A DNA stretch of 33,585 bases, from positions 1-33,585 of IMG/VR virus record IMGVR_UViG_3300025000_000291; one strand, 5' to 3'. Every line of letters starts with the position of its first letter. The first letter of the stretch is position 1. The notes under the pieces were generated by a model. That model saw nothing but the letters and a program-made list of their open reading frames with translations. It was not told the DNA's origin and did no database searches. The stretch is from a virus. Below are positions 1 through 7,821 of the stretch, in pieces. The position numbers were made by a program, and so were the translations under genes.

Positions 1-1
1 C

Positions 2-472
2 CCAGTAGACAAAAATTTGAAAAGAATATCGGAAGGTACAGAATGTGTCACTGATAGAGAAGATATGCAAGAGCACGTAGATGTGCACCTACATAACTTT
101 AATACAGATCACACAATTCTAGTAGACCATAAAGGTAGAAAATTTCTAGGTCCCTGGTCAGATGAAGTAAAACTAGTAGAGTATAAAAATGTTAATGGGC
201 ACCCTGGCTGGATTTTTGGCAAAGCAGACTACTTTGCATTTCAGCATATTGACCACTTTCTGATGGTTAGAAAAGAAACACTTCTTAATATAACTAATTA
301 TTTACGAACATTTAAGTTAATAACAGACTTAAACTATAGTCGTCTAAGCGAAAATTTATATCATACTTATAGTAGAACAAACTGGGGAAGAGTTGATGAA
401 TGTGTATACATTCTAACACAAGATATCTACGATAATTCAAATCCTGTAAATAGATTTATCTGGAAATTTTAA
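2..472 (+). CDS. Putative PD-(D/E)XK-like phage nuclease, 5' partial
   Basis: The frame is open to the left edge, so the true start probably lies outside the window; a TTG at 17 is the only internal start near the edge and has no ribosome binding site. About 156 residues are visible. The middle contains a D/E-rich stretch followed by VEYK, then a GWIFGKADYFAF segment. This pattern (E-x-K, then GWI and AD) resembles small phage nuclease-like proteins of the PD-(D/E)XK type, but I cannot place every catalytic residue, so the role is tentative. It heads the replication module, where a nuclease would fit. It could equally be an unrelated conserved phage protein. Confidence 0.45.
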   Translation, partial: PVDKNLKRISEGTECVTDREDMQEHVDVHLHNFNTDHTILVDHKGRKFLGPWSDEVKLVEYKNVNGHPGWIFGKADYFAFQHIDHFLMVRKETLLNITNYLRTFKLITDLNYSRLSENLYHTYSRTNWGRVDECVYILTQDIYDNSNPVNRFIWKF

Positions 473-507
473 TTGTAGTATTATAAATTAGTCAATCAAA
501 AATTTAA

Positions 508-690
508 ATGAAACATGAATATTTAATAACGTTTGCGCACTTAACCATGTATAATGGTATAGTAAGCAGTGTTGCTGGTATCTTTGCTAAAAACATTAAA
601 GATGCTACACGAGTAGCGGAGAGCATCCGCCCTGCGGCAGGTTTAGATATACGACACGTCTTTATAAGTAATATTCAACGAGTAGGATGA
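508..690 (+). CDS. Hypothetical protein, 60 aa
   Basis: Small basic protein with no family I recognise. The sequence reads like a compact alpha/beta domain: a beta-like start (YLITFAHL), an Ala-rich middle (KNIKDATRVAESI) suggesting a helix, and a hydrophobic end. The ATG at 508 follows an A/T-only leader with no Shine-Dalgarno sequence. Its TGA overlaps the ATG of the RecU-like gene by four bases (ATGA), so the two are probably translationally coupled. No membrane segment or catalytic motif is visible. Confidence 0.6.
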   Translation: MKHEYLITFAHLTMYNGIVSSVAGIFAKNIKDATRVAESIRPAAGLDIRHVFISNIQRVG

Positions 691-1157
691 GTGCGAACGA
701 GCTAGAGAAGCTAGCTAATAAAGCTAACCTTAAATTTAGAAAAGCTTTTAAAGCTTTAATAATGAAAGTACCTGTACCTATATTATACACTGATAAAGGA
801 TTAGTAGCTCAGCAATCTACTGTAGACTACACAGGTTTAATCGATGGTGGACAGTATATTGCATTTGATGCAAAAGAATGTTCCAGCCTAACTAGCTTTC
901 CTTTGGTGAATATACATGAACACCAGTTACTATATTTGCAACTCGTTAAGAAATTAGGAGGTCTTGTATTTTTTCTAATCTGGCTAAAGAAAAAGAATAG
1001 TAAGATACATGTCGTTCCTATAAGCCTTGTCGAAAAATACTGGTATGGAGGAGGACGAAAGTCAATTCCTGCAGACGAGTTTAAAGATGAGTGGCTTACA
1101 GACATAGACTCCTATATAAATAAAGCAATCGAGATGAAAGATGACCTTACCAAATAG
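687..1157 (+). CDS. recU: RecU-like Holliday junction resolvase
   Basis: RecU resolvases cut four-way DNA junctions made during recombination or replication. The family signature is visible: STVDYTG at 44-50, then FDAKEC at 60-65 (the D/E-x-K pair of the nuclease core, D61 and K63), then TSFPLVNIHEHQ at 69-80, and GGRKSIP near the C-terminus. Known RecU proteins have E-x-K, so D-A-K is a conservative change. The length (156 aa) suits a compact phage version. A phage would use it to resolve branched DNA before packaging. The start overlaps the previous stop (ATGA), and the stop overlaps the next gene. RecU is best known from Bacillota and their phages, which is notable given the Bacteroidota-like sigma factor here. 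Confidence 0.85.
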   Translation: MSANELEKLANKANLKFRKAFKALIMKVPVPILYTDKGLVAQQSTVDYTGLIDGGQYIAFDAKECSSLTSFPLVNIHEHQLLYLQLVKKLGGLVFFLIWLKKKNSKIHVVPISLVEKYWYGGGRKSIPADEFKDEWLTDIDSYINKAIEMKDDLTK

Positions 1158-1416
1158 TGTAAATGTAGGAGATGTTGTCCAAATAGTAACGGACTATTCT
1201 CTTGAACGAATTGGACAAATACATGCAATTAAGTTTGATTTTATTAAATTGGTCCCTTATAACAATCAGGAACTACGAAAACTAATATCAGACGCAACCA
1301 GCACTAAATTAGAGTTGGACTATAATCCATCGATTATATGGCCTACAATAATTTTTACGAAGACTATAAAAGAAATAATCATATTAAAAAATGGCGAACA
1401 AGAAATTAACCCTTAA
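1141..1416 (+). CDS. Hypothetical protein, 91 aa
   Basis: Unrecognised small protein. The N-terminal part, NVGDVVQIVTDYSLERIGQI, resembles a small beta-barrel (SH3 or KOW-like) start, but this is only a pattern impression. The gene overlaps the end of the RecU-like gene by 17 bases and the start of the dUTPase gene by 26 bases, so it is embedded in a tight operon and probably expressed by coupling. The leader carries only a weak GAG, no real Shine-Dalgarno sequence. A C-terminal lysine/isoleucine-rich stretch follows a hydrophobic IIWPTIIF segment. Confidence 0.6.
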   Translation: MTLPNSVNVGDVVQIVTDYSLERIGQIHAIKFDFIKLVPYNNQELRKLISDATSTKLELDYNPSIIWPTIIFTKTIKEIIILKNGEQEINP

Positions 1417-1834
1417 GGTTAAAAAACTAGTCCCTAACGCAGTCGTACCTAGTAAGGCATATGACTTAGATGCAGGTCTAGACCTAACAATTATCAAAAA
1501 AGAAGTCATGTCTTCAAATACCATCAGAGCGTGCTCCACAGGCATCGCTTTAGAAATTCCTGAAGGATATTATGGACAAGTAAAAGAACGTGGTGGATTC
1601 TCATTAGAAAATACATTAACGTTAAAAGCAGGTGTTGTAGATGCAGCCTATAGAGGGGAAGTAAAAGTTATTTTTCAGAATACAGGGGACTACCCAGTTA
1701 CTATTCCAGCTGGCACCAAAGTGGCACAACTAGTTTTACATGCGGTCCCGATGGTAGATGTAGAGGTAGTTACTGAATTAACAGAGTCTGATAGAGGAAC
1801 TAAAGGTTTTGGAAGTTCAGATAAAAAAGTATAA
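1391..1834 (+). CDS. dut: dUTPase (dUTP diphosphatase)
   Basis: Hydrolyses dUTP to dUMP and pyrophosphate, keeping uracil out of phage DNA and supplying dUMP for thymidylate. The motifs of trimeric dUTPases are present in order: motif I DLDAGLDL near residue 26, motif II around ERGGFSLEN, motif III GVVDAAYRGEV with the catalytic Asp and Tyr-Arg-Gly-Glu, motif IV GTKVAQLVL, and the C-terminal motif V RGTKGFGSS. Length (147 aa) is normal and it looks intact. Motif II has GG where RSG is usual. The ATG at 1391 lies inside the preceding gene and has an A-rich leader without Shine-Dalgarno. It sits directly before ribonucleotide reductase, forming a dNTP supply pair. Confidence 0.93.
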   Translation: MANKKLTLKVKKLVPNAVVPSKAYDLDAGLDLTIIKKEVMSSNTIRACSTGIALEIPEGYYGQVKERGGFSLENTLTLKAGVVDAAYRGEVKVIFQNTGDYPVTIPAGTKVAQLVLHAVPMVDVEVVTELTESDRGTKGFGSSDKKV

Positions 1835-1855
1835 ATTCTAAAATGGTAAATATTA

Positions 1856-4459
1856 ATGACAAAATACGAAGATGTAAAGCACATTACAACTGAAGAATAC
1901 TTTAATGGAAATCAATTCTCAATTGATGCCTTTGGTAAAAAATATACCGTACTTCCTGGAGAAACTTATGTACAGGCATTAAAGCGTGTTTGTGACTTTG
2001 TAGCCTCCGTCGAGACAACTGCTGAACTTCGAACTTACTGGTCAGAAAGGTGGTTTGATGAAATTTATAATGACTGGTGGCACCCTGCAGGATCAATTAT
2101 GCAAGGTGCTGGCAGCGGTAAAAAAATAAGTTTGAGTAATTGTACTCACATTTCTATGGGTGGTAATCATCCAGAAGAAGAGTGGGATAGTTTAGAAGCT
2201 ATCTATAAGAACACAAAATACGCTGTAGCAAAAACCGCTGCGTATCGTCAGGGGCTTGGTGTAGATTTTTCTAGACTTCGTCCAAAAGGCATGAAAGTTT
2301 TAAACTCTTCGAATGAAAGTACAGGCGCAATTCACTGGATGAAGTCTGTAGATGGTGTAGGATACGAAGTTGGGCAGAAGGGAAGAATACCAGCAATGCT
2401 GTTCTCTCTAAATGTAAGTCATCCTGATATAGAAGAATTTATTACAGTTAAATCCAGTTTTGGAACAATTCAGAATGCAAATATTTCTGTACAGTGCACA
2501 AACAAATTTTACAAGGCCGTAGAAGAGGATAAAGACTGGAAATTATCTTTTGAAATCCCTGCAATTAAACGTGGGGATAAAGTATATGTTGATGTTCATT
2601 CTATCGACATGGACTGTGAATTTGAACTAGATAACAATAAGAATAGACATTGGTATAAGATTGCAACCCATGATAGACTTGCCGAGAAATTTGAAAAAGT
2701 CGTAAAGGCAAAAACTATTTTAGAAATGATAGCTAAAGGTATGTTTAATTATGCAGAACCAGGCATTCAAAATATCGACATCGCTCGCAAATATTCTAAT
2801 AGTGATTATGTATATGATGCAAAAGATATTTACGACAGTCGAATAATCGGTACGAATGCGTGCAGTGAACAGTATCTTTCGAGAGACTCGCTATGTGTAC
2901 TGGCTTCAATTAATGTTGGACGCTTTAGTACAGACCTACACGACTATGAACCGCAACTAAAAGTAATAGGTTCATCTGTTAACCGTTTCCTAGACAACGT
3001 TAATGAGTGCGAACTTGTATATCAAACCTATGCAACTCCTCACCAAAAACTAGCGATTGAAAAGTTGCGTAGAACTGGTGCGGGTTCAACTAATTGGGAA
3101 GCTTGGCTTATTCATCAGAATTTAGCGTACGGTTCTCCTGAAGGAAATGCAGTTTCACAAGAATTTAATAAAACATATAATTACTATCTATATAAAAACT
3201 CGATTGAACTTGGGAAAGAGAAAGGGTCGTTTGGTTTATTCGTTCGCGAAAAATTTGAACAATCTCCTTTTATAAAACATATGATGAAGCAAGGGTTAGA
3301 ATTTACGCACATGCGAAATGTAACTTGCTCATCGATTGCTCCTACAGGTACTTTAAGTTTGATGTTTAGAGACTTGGTAATGTCATACGGAGTTGAACCT
3401 GGATTTGGTTTATACTATTGGAAACGTACAAGAATTTCTGGTAAGTATGAGTATTATTTCAATGTACCTTATATAATTAGAATGTTATTTAAAGAGCATG
3501 GTAAACCATTACCTATGGAATCGGATACTATAAAAGATACATGGGATGGCAAGTACGGCAGACCTATTGCTGAATTTATTATGGAGAATCTTCTCCCTCT
3601 AGGTATTGAATATAAAGATGCAACGCATATAGACCCACTAGAAAAATTGGAATTCATGTCTTGTCTTATGAAAGACTGTGATAGTTCTATTTCTGTAACA
3701 TTTATGTTACCAGAGACATCAAAATGGGAAGACACCTATGAGTTTATTCTACAAGCATATAAAAAAGAAGTTAAATCTATTGCAGCTTTTCCTGATAGAA
3801 AAATGTATGGAATTGTTTCTTATATGCCTTTTAAACCACTTGCTGTAAAACTTTTAGATGAAGGTGTAGAAATACATCCACAAAATTTTAGCACTGAAGA
3901 GCAAAAAGAATTAAACATCTACGACGCTAAGATAACAAACACAGCCGACGCACCTAAACGCCCTAAACGACTTCCTGCTGATGTATATTCAATTATCGTA
4001 GCAGGTACTAAGTTTATAGTAGCTGTAGGTATGCTAAACAACACTCCATATGAAATCTTCTGTGGGGAAATGAATGGGTTGAATTTTAAATTCAAAGAAC
4101 GTAAAGGCTATTTAGAAAAAATAAAAAGAGGTCACTACAAACTTGAGATAGGGGAAGACATAGAAATAGAGAACTTCTCAGAACACTTTAAAGAAGTAGA
4201 ACGAACCGTATTTAGAGTTGTATCTATGAGTTTAAGACATGGCATTTCAATAAAGTTCATAGTAGATCAATTACAAAAATCTACAAACAATTTAGCTTCA
4301 CTAACAGCTGCAGCTGCAAGAGTACTTAAAAAGTATATAAAAGACGGAGAAACTGCATCAGGACAAGTTTGTCCTTCCTGTGGTTCTACTGCTCTTATTT
4401 ATGCAGAAGGTTGCGTTACCTGTGCAGTTGCTGAGTGCGGATGGAGTAAATGTAGTTAA
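1856..4459 (+). CDS. nrdJ: Class II (adenosylcobalamin-dependent) ribonucleotide reductase
   Basis: Reduces ribonucleotides to deoxyribonucleotides using a B12-derived thiyl radical, so it needs no oxygen and no separate radical-generating subunit. Visible landmarks: the first redox cysteine in LSNCTHIS (C96), the active-site NACSEQ (N334, C336, E338), SIAPTGTLSL followed by YGVEPGFGLYYWKR in the barrel, and a C-terminal cysteine-rich tail (CPSCG at 839-843, then CVTCA and CGWSKCS) that resembles the reducing or zinc-ribbon tail of this class. Full length at 867 aa, no frameshift. B12 would have to come from the host. The leader has no Shine-Dalgarno sequence; TATAAATT lies about 25 bases upstream of the ATG. 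Confidence 0.93.
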   Translation: MTKYEDVKHITTEEYFNGNQFSIDAFGKKYTVLPGETYVQALKRVCDFVASVETTAELRTYWSERWFDEIYNDWWHPAGSIMQGAGSGKKISLSNCTHISMGGNHPEEEWDSLEAIYKNTKYAVAKTAAYRQGLGVDFSRLRPKGMKVLNSSNESTGAIHWMKSVDGVGYEVGQKGRIPAMLFSLNVSHPDIEEFITVKSSFGTIQNANISVQCTNKFYKAVEEDKDWKLSFEIPAIKRGDKVYVDVHSIDMDCEFELDNNKNRHWYKIATHDRLAEKFEKVVKAKTILEMIAKGMFNYAEPGIQNIDIARKYSNSDYVYDAKDIYDSRIIGTNACSEQYLSRDSLCVLASINVGRFSTDLHDYEPQLKVIGSSVNRFLDNVNECELVYQTYATPHQKLAIEKLRRTGAGSTNWEAWLIHQNLAYGSPEGNAVSQEFNKTYNYYLYKNSIELGKEKGSFGLFVREKFEQSPFIKHMMKQGLEFTHMRNVTCSSIAPTGTLSLMFRDLVMSYGVEPGFGLYYWKRTRISGKYEYYFNVPYIIRMLFKEHGKPLPMESDTIKDTWDGKYGRPIAEFIMENLLPLGIEYKDATHIDPLEKLEFMSCLMKDCDSSISVTFMLPETSKWEDTYEFILQAYKKEVKSIAAFPDRKMYGIVSYMPFKPLAVKLLDEGVEIHPQNFSTEEQKELNIYDAKITNTADAPKRPKRLPADVYSIIVAGTKFIVAVGMLNNTPYEIFCGEMNGLNFKFKERKGYLEKIKRGHYKLEIGEDIEIENFSEHFKEVERTVFRVVSMSLRHGISIKFIVDQLQKSTNNLASLTAAAARVLKKYIKDGETASGQVCPSCGSTALIYAEGCVTCAVAECGWSKCS

Positions 4460-4467
4460 TCACTGTT

Positions 4468-4902
4468 GTGAACATCCTACCAGATTACGATATAAACACT
4501 GAAATCGCACAACGATTAATGGACATTTTAAACTTGAAAGTTGGTAAAGTTAGAAAACTCACTATTACTAACGTACGAAAAGAAACTATACAAAAATTAG
4601 AGAATGGAGAACCAAAATCAATAGATAAAATTATCTTTGAAACAGAAGATCCATTTACAAAAAAAGTATTTAATATCTCAGATGCTTGGGTAGAAACAAA
4701 TGATGGCCTGAAAATTAAAGGTCTTTGGCTAGCCCTTCAGAATGGTGGAGATGAAATACAAAAGAATAGTACATTAGCTAAACTAATGGAGTACTATCGC
4801 GCAGACACCCTACAGGATTTTGTCACTTCAACAGTTGATGCGTATCCTGATAATAAAAACTTCTTGGTATTAGCTGCATGTAAGCTGCCCGAGAATATGT
4901 AA
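4468..4902 (+). CDS. Hypothetical protein, 144 aa
   Basis: No family recognised. The sequence alternates charged and hydrophobic residues with a beta-rich centre (IDKIIFETEDPFTKKVFNISDAW) and a helical end, and ends with a LAACKLPENM stretch. It starts eight bases after the reductase stop with GTG and no Shine-Dalgarno sequence; an in-frame ATG lies further in but would remove a plausible helix. Position among replication genes suggests a DNA-related accessory role, but nothing in the sequence proves it. No membrane segment or metal-binding cluster is visible. Confidence 0.65.
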   Translation: MNILPDYDINTEIAQRLMDILNLKVGKVRKLTITNVRKETIQKLENGEPKSIDKIIFETEDPFTKKVFNISDAWVETNDGLKIKGLWLALQNGGDEIQKNSTLAKLMEYYRADTLQDFVTSTVDAYPDNKNFLVLAACKLPENM

Positions 4903-4924
4903 TAAACCAGAAAACAGAAAAATT

Positions 4925-5851
4925 ATGGAAAATAAAAAACCGCATCGCCAATCAGTTGATTTTAAAGAAATATGGAACATTCAAACAGACTTGAAAGTGG
5001 ATCAAGCAGTATGGGATGGAATCTTTCACAACTGGGCAAATCCTGCTAATTGTGCAGGTTACAAGAGAGTTACAGGCTGTGCAGTATGTGAACAACTACG
5101 AACTAATGGACATTATACTAACTCAAAAGGCATCGTACACGGTGTAGATGTTGCAATAGTTGGAGATGTGCATTCTAACTACGAAGGTTTGCATGCTGTA
5201 ATAAAAAATAATCCAAGCCTAACTGCATTAATATGCGTGGGAGATCTTGCACTTTGGGCTTCAGAAGATGAAGCAAGACATGACGTCAAAGCTTACGCAA
5301 AAACGTTAGATAACATTAAGAGTTTTATGGTAAATCCTAAACCTTTTGATATTCCTGTATATGTCGTAAAAGGTAATCACGATGACTACAAAAATATGTA
5401 CTCTTCTTGGTTTACTGATTTGAACATTCATTACGTGCAACAAGCAGAGGTTCTTACAATCAATGCGATAAAATTTGGATTTCTTGGTGGTGTGTATTCT
5501 TCAGTGCGTACGTTTAAAGATGCCTATACCTTCCAAGGACGCGAACATCGTTTCTATACAGTATCTGAGATAAAAGACTTGTCTACTAAAAAGTTTGATG
5601 TGTTAATTACACACCAGGCAGCTGAAAAGGTTTTACCTGACAATCTATTTATGAAAGATGAAGGTTCCAGGGAACTTCAAACGTTACTTGAGGTAACTAA
5701 GCCTGAATTTTATTTTCACGGACACCACCACAAAGAATACATGACCTTCTACAAAGATTCAGGAACCTTTGTATATGGACTAGGTAACTTTTCAAAAAAC
5801 CCTTTGACATACGTTGTTATGAATACTTTAACAAAAGAGGTAAAAATTTAA
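4925..5851 (+). CDS. Calcineurin-like metallophosphoesterase
   Basis: The five metal-binding motifs of this superfamily are in order: GDVH (D81, H83), VGDL (D107), GNHD (N151, H152), ITH (H230) and GHHH (H267). The enzyme therefore probably hydrolyses a phosphomonoester or diester with two metals; the substrate cannot be read from sequence. In phages such proteins have been tied to DNA end or RNA processing or nucleotide signalling. An unusual N-terminal extension of about 70 residues holds a small cysteine cluster (C43, C52, C55) that may bind metal. The ATG follows an A-rich leader without Shine-Dalgarno. The stop abuts the sigma factor start exactly. Confidence 0.88.
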   Translation: MENKKPHRQSVDFKEIWNIQTDLKVDQAVWDGIFHNWANPANCAGYKRVTGCAVCEQLRTNGHYTNSKGIVHGVDVAIVGDVHSNYEGLHAVIKNNPSLTALICVGDLALWASEDEARHDVKAYAKTLDNIKSFMVNPKPFDIPVYVVKGNHDDYKNMYSSWFTDLNIHYVQQAEVLTINAIKFGFLGGVYSSVRTFKDAYTFQGREHRFYTVSEIKDLSTKKFDVLITHQAAEKVLPDNLFMKDEGSRELQTLLEVTKPEFYFHGHHHKEYMTFYKDSGTFVYGLGNFSKNPLTYVVMNTLTKEVKI

Positions 5852-6649
5852 ATGTCACAAACAGATAGGTATCTTCGTATAATTCGAAAATACACACCTT
5901 TGACGAAAACAGAAGAACGTGAGCTTTTCAAGAAAGCCAAGGCTGGTGACCAAGCCGCATATGAAACCATAGTAAAGTCAAATCTTAGATTTGTCGTATC
6001 TGTGGCAAAGAACTATGTAGGTAAAGGTTTAGATATAGACGAGTTAATTCAAGAAGGTAATTATGGCCTCATAAAAGCTTATAATAAATTTGATCTTGAC
6101 CGTAACTGTAAGTTCATAACTTATGCAGTTTGGTGGATTCGTCAGTCCATTCTAACAGCTATACATGAAAATTCCAATATCGTTAGGCTACCTGTTAACA
6201 AGATAACGAACATAATGAAAACAGCCAAACTACGAAGTGAACTTGAACAAGAACTATCTAAAGCAATTTCACTCGACGAGTTAGCTGACTACATTGACAA
6301 TCCTGAAATAATAAATGACCTGCAGTATACGTCTAGCATGATCGATATAGATCAGCCACAGACCGATAATCTTAAGAGTCTCCATGAGGTTCTTACAGAC
6401 AACACGACGGAAGACGATGTAGACATTCTGAAAGACGAACTGTCTGATATTCTAAAAAACTTTCCACAACGTGAGAAAGATATATTGTATTTGTACTACG
6501 GTATAAACGAAATTCGCCCATATACTCTAAAAGAGATTGGGTACGATATGGGATTAACCAGAGAAAGAATACGTCAGATTAAAAAACAAGTCATTGAAAA
6601 ATTAAAAGAAAAAGGCCTCGCAGACCGTTTGCGAGACTATTTAAAATAA
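5852..6649 (+). CDS. Phage-encoded sigma-70 family factor, Bacteroidota-like
   Basis: Directs RNA polymerase to promoters, probably the late ones. At 265 aa it has region 1.2, region 2 (NLRFVVSVAKNYVGKGL, then DLDRNCKFITYAVWWIRQS), region 3 (NIVRLPVNKITNI, 109-121) and region 4 (FPQREKDILYLYYG; helix-turn-helix TLKEIGYDMGLTRERIRQI). Region 1.1 is absent. The 2.4 stretch YAVWWIRQSIL (91-101) is the form I know from Bacteroidota primary sigma factors; Escherichia coli has YATWWIRQAIT. A weak AGAGG lies 11 bases before the ATG, the best ribosome binding site in this arm. Such full-length factors suggest the phage redirects host polymerase. No anti-sigma gene is visible. Confidence 0.93.
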   Translation: MSQTDRYLRIIRKYTPLTKTEERELFKKAKAGDQAAYETIVKSNLRFVVSVAKNYVGKGLDIDELIQEGNYGLIKAYNKFDLDRNCKFITYAVWWIRQSILTAIHENSNIVRLPVNKITNIMKTAKLRSELEQELSKAISLDELADYIDNPEIINDLQYTSSMIDIDQPQTDNLKSLHEVLTDNTTEDDVDILKDELSDILKNFPQREKDILYLYYGINEIRPYTLKEIGYDMGLTRERIRQIKKQVIEKLKEKGLADRLRDYLK

Positions 6650-6663
6650 AATCAGTTTTATAC

Positions 6664-7821
6664 ATGATGCACTTCATAAATAAGCCAGGTGCCGAGTTTC
6701 AAAAAGCTCTAACCTGGCTTAATGAAGAACAGATATACGCAGTGGACACAGAGACAACAGGACTAGACCCTCACACCGATAAGGTACTCCTAATACAAAT
6801 AGGTAATGCCAGCGAGCAGTGGGTGTTTGATACTTATAGACTGCGTTCACAAATACAATTTGTTCTTTCCTACTTAACAAATGAAACAAAAGTAAAAGTA
6901 CTGCACAATGCCGCATTTGATTATAAAATGCTTCTAGGACATTACGGTATTCGACTAAATAATATTCGTTGTACTATGCTTGCCGAACAGTTATTAACTA
7001 AAGGTAAAGTAAATACTAACGTTGATGAAGATGGCAAACTTACCAAAACAAGAGTATCCGCAAGTCTTGCTGCTGTAGCAAAGAAATATAAAAATGTTGC
7101 TCTCGATAAAGAAGAACGTTCCACATTTGCGGAAATGCAGTGGGGAAACAAATTTACAAAGGAACAAATAGAATATGCAGGTTTAGATACCGCATATCTA
7201 ATTGACATATTAAAAGATCAGACAAAACTTCTACAAAGTAGAGGTATGGAAGATCTAGCTAAACTAGAATTTGCTGTAGTATCTGTGTTAGGTGATATGT
7301 CCTATAAGGGCATATTTCTCGACTCCTCGAAATGGCTACCACTCGAAAAAATTGCAATCGAAAAAAAGAATAAACTACTAGCAGAACTAAATACTCATTT
7401 TCAAGAGTTCATTGATGAGAATACAACTGAAGATCTATTTGGTCCAAAGGTATATCAGATTAACTATAACTCTCCCAAACAAACTTTACCTTTATTACGA
7501 AAAGCTACAGGGCTTGCCTTAAAAACTACAGATGGAAAATATCTAGAAGATTTTAAAAGTAAGTATCCAGTAATAGCTGCGCTCTTATTATATAAGCAAG
7601 CAGAGAAAAAGATAAGTACGTATGGAACTACATTCTTGGAAAATACTCATCCTACTACAAGGAGAATACATTCTAACTTTAAACAAATTTTTGCAGACAC
7701 AGGAAGATCTTCGTCAGAAACGCCCAACCTACAAAATTTGCCGCGGCAACAGGAGTACAGGACTCCATTCTGCGTAGAGGACCCAGATAATTACAGGATG
7801 ATCAGTGCTGATTTCTCGGGT
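6664..7821 (+). CDS. polA: DNA polymerase, family A, exon 1 (3'-5' exonuclease and part of polymerase domain)
   Basis: Replicative phage polymerase. This exon encodes residues 1-386 of a predicted 631-residue spliced protein. The N-terminal proofreading exonuclease has VDTETTGLDP (D28, E30), LHNAAFDYKML and YAGLDTAYLID. The polymerase domain begins with the SNFKQIFADTGRSSS segment and the exon stops inside motif A, at ISADFSG. Without splicing the frame runs five codons into the intron and stops. Splicing to 8748 restores DFSGQELRILAQ, a complete motif A, and keeps the frame (1158 bases, exactly 386 codons). No 5'-3' exonuclease domain is present, as in T7-type polymerases. No Shine-Dalgarno precedes the ATG. 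Confidence 0.93.

Noticed and set aside
687-720. NELEKLA at the RecU N-terminus as another head-tag protein
   Set aside because: Resolvase is not a head protein; kept as a counterexample that the short motif can arise by chance.
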